From assembly GCA_947454545.1 (NCBI GenBank), contig CANGNB010000004.1, positions 1-35,232 on the forward strand: 35,232 nt of DNA. The letters are read 5' to 3'. The notes beneath the pieces are model-generated. The model saw nothing but the letters and a program-made list of their open reading frames with translations. It was not told the origin of the DNA and searched no databases. The first letter of the stretch is position 1. Every line of letters begins with the position of its first letter. The stretch is from Oligoflexaceae bacterium. GTDB lineage: Bacteria > Bdellovibrionota_B > Oligoflexia > Oligoflexales > Oligoflexaceae. A program made the position numbers and the translations under genes. Positions 28,798 to 35,232 of the stretch are shown here, one piece after another.

Positions 28798-28825
28798 CAT
28801 ATGTACCTTTTTATGTCCCCAGGGA

Positions 28826-29251
28826 TTAGGCGGGGACAGGGACCGAAGTGTGGAGGTGCGAGGCTAAGGCTCTCAAGGCATCCAGGTCGGTAAAGATGCC
28901 GATGAGCCGACCATCTTCGTGCACAATCAGAGCTGCTTCAAGGCGATGCTCGGCCATGTGCGCTGCCACGGTACTCAATTGTGTTTGGGGAGTGACAGTA
29001 TACACGCGATGTTCCATGAGATCAGCGACAGAACTTTCGGCTAAGCCTGGATCCTGGTCCCTTAACTTTTGAGCGAGGCGCAGGTCGCGATCCGCGAGGA
29101 TCCCGACCAACTTATCCCCATCGAGCACCGGGAGATGACGGACTTTGAAGGCGGACATCAGGGCCACAGCTTGATCGAGCCGCTCCTCTGGCCTTACCGT
29201 ATAGGGCATGGGAGTCATGTAGTTGCTCACGCTCACGCGATTCGAGATCAT
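28826..29251 (-). CDS. CBS domain pair protein
   Basis: YMTPMPYTVRPEERLDQAVALMSAFKVRHLPVLDGDKLVGILADRDLR; second CBS IVHEDGRLIGIFTDLDAL. Confidence 0.9.
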   Translation of the reverse strand: MISNRVSVSNYMTPMPYTVRPEERLDQAVALMSAFKVRHLPVLDGDKLVGILADRDLRLAQKLRDQDPGLAESSVADLMEHRVYTVTPQTQLSTVAAHMAEHRLEAALIVHEDGRLIGIFTDLDALRALASHLHTSVPVPA

Positions 29252-29271
29252 GGGAGCCCCCTTTTCATCCA

Positions 29272-29823
29272 TTAATGCAAGCGTTTGATAAAATCGGATA
29301 TGCTTGCATTGAGCTGACGCAGAGTCGAAGTTGCTTGGCGATTGAGTTCCCCGATATTTTTTTGAACATCCTGCCCAGCAGCATCTAGAAAGTCACGAGT
29401 TTCCAACTTTGCCAGTTTAGCCTGAAGGCGCAAACCGCCTATGTACTCTTTGGCCTTGACGCTGTCTTTGTGGAAAATTTCGAGGAGCTCTTGCGCCTCT
29501 TTGCGCGTCATATCCCAGCGCTCCTTAGCTTCCATAGCTCCTAGCTTGAGCTGCACGCCCCCCTCATCGAGTTTTTTGTCGAGTTTATAAGCGTATTCGC
29601 GCATTTTTTTGCCCAACTCATCGAGCGATTCTAGAACCTCATGGCGCAGATCACGCGATTCCATGCCGGCCAGATGCATACGGACCTTCAGGGTATCGGA
29701 AAGGCTGTGCAGCTTCTCAGCGGTATCCTCTAAAGTCTCTTTTGTTTCCTCGAGAGTTTCTGTGGGCAGAGTGCCTATTTTTTCTGGAATAGTGTTCAGG
29801 GGATCTTGGCCTTCGGTTCTCAT
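29272..29823 (-). CDS. hypothetical coiled-coil protein
   Basis: 183-aa charged helical ORF adjacent to the CBS gene. Confidence 0.65.
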   Translation of the reverse strand: MRTEGQDPLNTIPEKIGTLPTETLEETKETLEDTAEKLHSLSDTLKVRMHLAGMESRDLRHEVLESLDELGKKMREYAYKLDKKLDEGGVQLKLGAMEAKERWDMTRKEAQELLEIFHKDSVKAKEYIGGLRLQAKLAKLETRDFLDAAGQDVQKNIGELNRQATSTLRQLNASISDFIKRLH

Positions 29824-30182
29824 AATGGCTCACCTCGCTTCTGAGGAAGAACTCGCGCATGGACTATCCCGCACCAGGTCTTCACTTTCTAGAGAGCAAG
29901 GCATGTACCAGGGAATAAGTCTTATTTTTGTTTTATATATTAGATGGTTATAAAGATGTTAAAAAGGACTTTTGCGGCATTTCAGGCAGTCTGTTCCACC
30001 TGCCACACAAAAGCATCACTCTGGGGGGAGTCATGCTACCATAAGGAGATGCTCTTCTCAAAAAAAACACCCACACGTTGGAGCGAGAGGAGAGTTGATG
30101 AAATGAGACTTGTCGGGTCTCGCGTAAAGAGGCATCTGAAAGATTGCTGCAAACAGCATGACAAGACAAAGGAGAGCCGCTG

Positions 30183-31460
30183 ATGAGTCGCGCCGAGGAA
30201 CCTCATATGTCAGGAGATAGCTTCCCAAGTTTTCGCCAAGTACCGAATACGGGCGTGATTTACGTGATGACACGCGCGCAAAAGGAAGGCTTTGCTTATG
30301 GTGCAAAAGATTGGGCGAACTTAGGTCAGGGAGCTCCCGAGACTGGAGCGTTGCGGGCCGACGAAGAGCGATTAAAAACCGTTGCGATTGATTCCAACTG
30401 CAGTGAGTACGGTCCGGTTGCCGGTATCCAAGAGCTAAGGGACGCTGTAGCGGCTCTCTACAATGCGCGCTATCGTCGGGGGATGGCGTCGCAGTATACC
30501 GCGGAGAATGTGGCCATCTCCTCAGGAGGACGCACGGGCCTGGCTCGAGTAGTTGCATCTCTGGCACCGGTACATCTTGGGCACTACTTGCCCGATTATA
30601 CGGCTTATGAAGAGCTCTTTGATGCTTTCAAAGGCTTTGTGCCTATTCCCATCCTTTTGCAGGAAGCGGATGGATTTCGCGCGACAGCAGACCAGCTGCA
30701 GGCAGAGATCGTCGCTCGTGGTCTTGGAGCGGTGCTGCTCTCGAATCCTCACAACCCTACAGGTCAAGTGCTTTACGGTGAAGAGCTGTCGCAGTATGTG
30801 GAAATCGGTCGTAAGTACCGCTGTGCCCTCATCTTCGATGAGTTCTACTCCCACTATCTTTACGAACAGGTTGCGGCTGCCCAAGCATCCGTGTCAGCCG
30901 CTCGCTACGTGGAAGATGTGAATCGTGATATGGTGCTCGTGATTGATGGTCTGACGAAAAACTGGCGTTATCCGGGCCTGCGTATATCGTGGACGGTTGG
31001 GCCCAAAGACATCATCAAGCGAATCACTTCGGCGGGCTCGTTTTTGGATGGAGGTGCCGCTCACCCTTTGCAAAGAGCTGCTGTTCCCCTCTTAGACCCA
31101 GCTCGAGCCGATCTGTCCGCGCGTATCATTCAAGAGGAATTTGCCAGCAAGCGACTGCTTATGATGGAACGGCTGTCGGCGATGGGTCTGATCCTGCCGA
31201 ATAAGCCGCTCGGGGCCTTCTATTGTTTTGCAAAGCTTTCGGGCTTAGACCCAAGCCTTCAAGATGGGATGCAGTTTTTTGATGCTGCCTTGCAAGAAAA
31301 GGTGATCAGCGTTCCCGGTAAGTTTTTCGATGTGAATCCTGGCCACCGTCGCAGTCATATCCCTTCGCGTTTGAACGGCTATGTGCGCTTTAGCTTTGGG
31401 CCCCAGCGAGCCGAATTGGAACGCGGTTTGGATCGCCTCCAAAAGCTCCTCAATAAGTGA
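30183..31460 (+). CDS. class I/II PLP-dependent aminotransferase
   Basis: NPHNPTGQVL, IFDEFYSHY, DGLTKNWRYPGLRISW. Confidence 0.92.
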   Translation: MSRAEEPHMSGDSFPSFRQVPNTGVIYVMTRAQKEGFAYGAKDWANLGQGAPETGALRADEERLKTVAIDSNCSEYGPVAGIQELRDAVAALYNARYRRGMASQYTAENVAISSGGRTGLARVVASLAPVHLGHYLPDYTAYEELFDAFKGFVPIPILLQEADGFRATADQLQAEIVARGLGAVLLSNPHNPTGQVLYGEELSQYVEIGRKYRCALIFDEFYSHYLYEQVAAAQASVSAARYVEDVNRDMVLVIDGLTKNWRYPGLRISWTVGPKDIIKRITSAGSFLDGGAAHPLQRAAVPLLDPARADLSARIIQEEFASKRLLMMERLSAMGLILPNKPLGAFYCFAKLSGLDPSLQDGMQFFDAALQEKVISVPGKFFDVNPGHRRSHIPSRLNGYVRFSFGPQRAELERGLDRLQKLLNK

Positions 31461-31481
31461 GAGAACGCAGCTCAGGCGGAA

Positions 31482-31865
31482 TCAGGGTGCGGGTGATGTG
31501 CTGGACAGGATTTTGTGAATGAGCACCTTGAGATTCTTGGGGCCTGCAGGCTTAACCAGCCAGCCCGTCACGCCAAGAGCTTCGGCTTCTCGCTTCATCT
31601 CCTTGTCATTTTCAGTGGTATGAAAGATAACCGGGACTTTAGCATACTGAGGAATTTTACGAATCTCACGCAGCATGTCCATGCCGTTGAGTTCAGGCAT
31701 ATTTTGATCGGTAATGATGAGATCGATGGCCGGTAGCTTTTCACATATAAGCAAAGCGGATTTGCCATCCGAGGCTTCTAAAACTCGCAGATGATCCGCT
31801 TCCAGATAGGTGCGCATGACCATGCGGAGGGCATCAGAATCTTCGACCAGAAGGATATGAGCCAT
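31482..31865 (-). CDS. stand-alone CheY-like response regulator
   Basis: ILLVEDSDALR, IITDQNMPELNGMDMLREIR, VKPAGP. Confidence 0.93.
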   Translation of the reverse strand: MAHILLVEDSDALRMVMRTYLEADHLRVLEASDGKSALLICEKLPAIDLIITDQNMPELNGMDMLREIRKIPQYAKVPVIFHTTENDKEMKREAEALGVTGWLVKPAGPKNLKVLIHKILSSTSPAP

Positions 31866-31992
31866 GCCAAACCTACCTGCATGAGTCTCTGCGCAGCAGA
31901 GACAGAACCGAAAAGATTGCTACTCTCAATAGAATAGCAGGAGTCGCTGAGGGGCTCAAGCGCTCCTGACATAGTCTCGTAAATCCCTTCGA

Positions 31993-32790
31993 TCAAGGGT
32001 TGGTTTTGATGTAGCGACTTAGATAGTCGACAAGAGGCAGAAGTTCAGGTTTTGGTGGCTCAGGAACGAAAGCATCTTGTGGGCGGCCTGCAGCAAGCGC
32101 GCGCACGTGCTCACGAAGTTCGATCACAATGCTGCGGTATTCGTCACGCATGAGGCCCATCTCCAGATCGAAATCTGTGCTGGCTTTCGCCATGCCTGAC
32201 TGCTCGTAGTTGGCATGCACAGTGTTGCTGGAGAGATTGACCGTATAGTCTTGACGATTGATACCGTAAGTGTTGTCGGCATGGATGAGCAGGATCAGCT
32301 GTCCGTTTTCCGTATGCATCTCGAGCTGGCGATGGTCAGGATGGTTTCCTCCCGAGTGCCATGTGTAGCGTTGCCCTTCAAACCAAAACAGGTTCGTATT
32401 TTTGAGCTGAATCTCTTCGCCGCGAGGACGGCAGCGATAAGAGGAAAGTTGACCAGCAAAATCAAAACTGCGTAGATCGAAGGCGGTGCCTGAACCATAG
32501 GCTTGGCCAGCAGGGTCCCGGGCATCGAGGCTCAGGCTGCGGCCGTTGTAATGAACGTCAGCATAGGCCTCAAACACAAAACCATCTCTGACATAAACGC
32601 TGAGAGCGCGGTCTTGCCACCATGCGTCGAGTTCGGGCGAAAGGCTGTCTTGCTTGGCGATATGTGCAGTCCAGTAAGATCCTTCGAGTCCAGCTTTTTC
32701 GAAAAAGGCGCAATCAGCATCCTCTTTTTGAAAATCGGCGAAAGCAGGTCCGCTGAGAACAAGTGCCAAAAAGGCGAGGTTAAGACGCAT
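31993..32790 (-). CDS. hypothetical secreted protein
   Basis: Signal peptide MRLNLAFLALVLSGPAFA. Confidence 0.7.
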   Translation of the reverse strand: MRLNLAFLALVLSGPAFADFQKEDADCAFFEKAGLEGSYWTAHIAKQDSLSPELDAWWQDRALSVYVRDGFVFEAYADVHYNGRSLSLDARDPAGQAYGSGTAFDLRSFDFAGQLSSYRCRPRGEEIQLKNTNLFWFEGQRYTWHSGGNHPDHRQLEMHTENGQLILLIHADNTYGINRQDYTVNLSSNTVHANYEQSGMAKASTDFDLEMGLMRDEYRSIVIELREHVRALAAGRPQDAFVPEPPKPELLPLVDYLSRYIKTNP

Positions 32791-32907
32791 AGCAGTTTCC
32801 TTTATGTAGAGAGCCACTCTGCTAGATAAAAGAAATTTTGGCGCTGTACAAGGAGATTTCGTGAAAGTTCCATGAGTAGGCTCTCTGGCGAGAGCCTTAC
32901 GGAGAGC

Positions 32908-34059
32908 TCAGGGCTGAATAATCTTTAAGATCTCGGCTTTTTTGCGCTTGCCATCATCGTAGCCTAGATTCACAAGGCGGCTACAAAATGAGGACACGAA
33001 GAGCAAGTAGCTAGAAAGGTTTGCGACATCCTCGCGATTGCCGAGACCCTCGACGAGATAGCGCAGGGAGCGAGGGAGTTTTTCGTACTCTTGAGCAGCG
33101 ATCTTCGCGATGTCTTCGGTAGGGCTGATATGTAGGTGCTCCACGATGCGAAGACCGGCTTTGGGACGATCGTTCTCTGGGATTAAGCGAAGAGTGTTGT
33201 TGATGCGATTGAGGCGCTCGACATCGGTGCCGACCCCGTCGAGCATCACTGAATTGAGCAGAACGCTGAGGATTTGGGCAATGCTGGTGGATTCGCCATC
33301 AATGGCTCGACTTTGAGTCAGCGCAGGATTTTCCGGTGTGTACTGAACACCGACCACGATAAGAGCGTCCGCATCAAGGTGCACAGCAGCACTGAGCGGA
33401 GCTGTATTGCGCAGACAGCCATCGCCAAACGCATGGCCATCGATGGAAACGGGAGCAAAAAACAGCGGTATCGCAGCAGAAGCACAGACATGATCGACTG
33501 TAATCAAAGCCGACTGACTGAGACGGCGCATACGTCGCCAGGGGGTATAAGAGTGCATGCTGTGGACGAAGGTGACATTTTCGGAGTTATCGTAGTCCGT
33601 CGCTGAGACTGTCAGGGTTTCAAGCAAACCAGAGCGTTGGTTCTTCTTGATCTGCTCAAAGTCGATCTGTTCGGTGAGCAGGCTAAAGAGCGGTTTCGTA
33701 TCCAAAAGGCAATTGGCTCTCTGCTTACGGAGGGCACCGCTGCTAATAATATCTGTAGCCCATTTGAGTCCTATATTGGACAGGGAACGCAGATCGGTGC
33801 GAATCACCTGATTGATATTGATGCTGACCCAAAGATCGATCAAGCGCTCGGTGCATGCAATGAGAGATTCTTTGCGAGCGGCGAGAAAGGCTGCATTGAT
33901 AGCACCAGCACTGACGCCCGACATGATGCTAAAGGCTTCGGGATTGCCAGCCTCGGCGCAGATTTCAGCGATAGCGCGAACAACTCCAGCTTGATAGGCC
34001 CCTCGCGCGCCACCTCCGGAGAGGACGAGGGCCAGTTTCTTTTTCCGCGATTCATTCAT
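32908..34059 (-). CDS. patatin-like phospholipase family protein
   Basis: LSGGGARGAYQAGV, GVSAG (GxSxG), FGDG. Confidence 0.92.
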   Translation of the reverse strand: MNESRKKKLALVLSGGGARGAYQAGVVRAIAEICAEAGNPEAFSIMSGVSAGAINAAFLAARKESLIACTERLIDLWVSININQVIRTDLRSLSNIGLKWATDIISSGALRKQRANCLLDTKPLFSLLTEQIDFEQIKKNQRSGLLETLTVSATDYDNSENVTFVHSMHSYTPWRRMRRLSQSALITVDHVCASAAIPLFFAPVSIDGHAFGDGCLRNTAPLSAAVHLDADALIVVGVQYTPENPALTQSRAIDGESTSIAQILSVLLNSVMLDGVGTDVERLNRINNTLRLIPENDRPKAGLRIVEHLHISPTEDIAKIAAQEYEKLPRSLRYLVEGLGNREDVANLSSYLLFVSSFCSRLVNLGYDDGKRKKAEILKIIQP

Positions 34060-34550
34060 AGCGGGTACTCCCAGCTTTCAGGAAGAATCCTTCCTTCCTG
34101 TCTTCCTATAATCCCTAAAAACGGACGCGCCGACAAGGTGTGTGTAGCTTCGGAGGCGAGACAGGCTCCAGAAAGGAGACTTTTTCCGTTCTGTCTAAAA
34201 TCTTGTATGTCATGTTGGACAAAGTTTTGCGGGTTTTTGGAGCTGAGAGCTGACCTCTGGCCAGAGAAAGCATTTGGTCTGGTCCTTCAGGCGTTGCCTT
34301 GTATGCAATGTAAGGTGTTTACGGGAAGTGGGGGAAGCGTCTGAATTCGCTGAGCTTATAGCCCCTTTCGCGAGATTCGCTTTGGTAGGATAATCCGAAG
34401 AGATCACGGATAGCTTGCACTTTTATGCAGAAGAAGATACCAAATGGTGCGTTCGTTGACTGCGTGGTCAGAATGCGGATTGACTTTAGACCCCGTGCGC
34501 GGGAAAGTAGAGTCATAACGGTACGAGCTAGAGAGTTGAGCACACATCTT

Positions 34551-34664
34551 ATGTCCAGTTCCTCGATCATTAGGAAGATTATCGCAGACCTTCGTCGCAA
34601 CGAAGTCACTGGACTCGTGATTATTATTATTGCGCTCCTCTTGGGAAGCGGGGGCCCGCCTTAG
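34551..34664 (+). CDS. 37-aa branched-chain amino acid leader peptide MSSSSIIRKIIADLRRNEVTGLVIIIIALLLGSGGPP
   Basis: Run of Leu-Val-Ile4-Ala-Leu3 codons (34614-34643), followed by a terminator and ilvD; start codon uncertain because the SD is weak. Confidence 0.8.
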   Translation: MSSSSIIRKIIADLRRNEVTGLVIIIIALLLGSGGPP

Positions 34665-34689
34665 ACACACTTAAGGCTAAAGACGGCGC

Positions 34690-34725
34690 CCCCAACACAG
34701 ACCAAGTGTTGGGGTTTTTTATTTT
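34690..34725 (+). terminator. intrinsic terminator acting as ilv attenuator
   Basis: CCCCAACAC/GTGTTGGGG perfect 9-bp stem followed by TTTTTTATTTTT. Confidence 0.92.
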
Positions 34726-34791
34726 TCAAGCTTTTTCAAACTGGGTTCGACGTTCGCGTGAAGGGGCCCAGAGACACACACGAGGGATAGT

Positions 34792-35232
34792 ATGAAGTAT
34801 CGTAGCCAAACCATCACATCAAGACCGCCAGCGCGAGCCATGCTCAAAGCTACGGGCCTTACCGATGAAGATCTCAATAAGCCACTGATCGGGATTGCCA
34901 ATACGTGGACGGAGTCTACGCCTTGCAATTTTCATCTCAGACGGCTCGCCCAAAAAGTCAAAGAGGGTATCCGGGCGCGTGGGGGAACACCGATTGAGTT
35001 TAATACGATCGCTGTCTCCGATGGTATCACGATGGGAACCGAGGGGATGCGAGGGTCTTTAGTCTCGCGTGAGGTGATTGCCGACTCGATCGAGCTCATG
35101 GCCTATTCCCATTACTTCGATGGCGTCGTTGCTCTCGTCGGCTGTGATAAGACTATTCCTGCGGCAGCCATGGCTTTGGCGCGCTTGGATCTCCCGTCTG
35201 TGCTTCTGTATGGGGGCTCGATTGCACCCGGA
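34792..35232 (+). CDS. ilvD: dihydroxy-acid dehydratase, 5' part (runs off the window)
   Basis: Own translation: MKYRSQTITSRPPARAMLKATGLTDEDLNKPLIGIANTWTESTPCNFHL...FNTIAVSDGITMGTEGMRGSLVSREVIADSIE...CDKTIPAAAMALARL. Confidence 0.95.
   Translation, partial: MKYRSQTITSRPPARAMLKATGLTDEDLNKPLIGIANTWTESTPCNFHLRRLAQKVKEGIRARGGTPIEFNTIAVSDGITMGTEGMRGSLVSREVIADSIELMAYSHYFDGVVALVGCDKTIPAAAMALARLDLPSVLLYGGSIAPG

Noticed and set aside
33637-34344. 235-aa plus-strand ORF
   Set aside because: Mostly antisense to the patatin-like gene; no family motifs.
34319-34670. Minus-strand ORFs of 88-96 aa
   Set aside because: Antisense to the ilv leader region, no motifs; the plus-strand leader and terminator explain the region.
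1-35232. CRISPR arrays, tRNA/rRNA genes, transposons or prophage
   Set aside because: No regular repeat-spacer arrays, tRNA-like cloverleafs, transposases or phage genes recognised by eye; not a computational exclusion.

Overview
This 35.2 kb bacterial chromosomal window looks proteobacterial/Bdellovibrionota-like from gene content; that taxonomic guess is low confidence. It is dominated by a minus-strand sulfur-assimilation block: cobA/SUMT - cysG N-terminal domain - cysI - cysH (APS-reductase type) - cysD - cysN - cysE - cysK, with two Cys/Met-metabolism PLP enzymes further downstream. Other content: hemN, a cluster of haem c (CxxCH) and DUF1501-like secreted proteins, an M48 peptidase/DUF898 pair, a SIMPL protein, tatA (59 aa, absent from the supplied ORF track), a sterol-desaturase family protein, a CBS protein, an aminotransferase, a CheY-like regulator, a patatin-like protein and the 5' part of ilvD at the right edge. 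The most interesting signals are two amino-acid leader peptides. (1) A 36-aa ORF with a strong SD, ending ...ALCCPCLCCC (six Cys in the last eight residues), sits directly upstream of the sulfur-assimilation operon, and a perfect 21-bp inverted repeat lies between it and cobA. (2) A 37-aa ORF containing LVIIIIALLL is followed by a strong intrinsic terminator and ilvD, with a plausible antiterminator pairing. A third, unassigned structured leader with a terminator precedes the PLP Cys/Met enzyme pair. No CRISPR array, tRNA, rRNA or mobile element was recognised.
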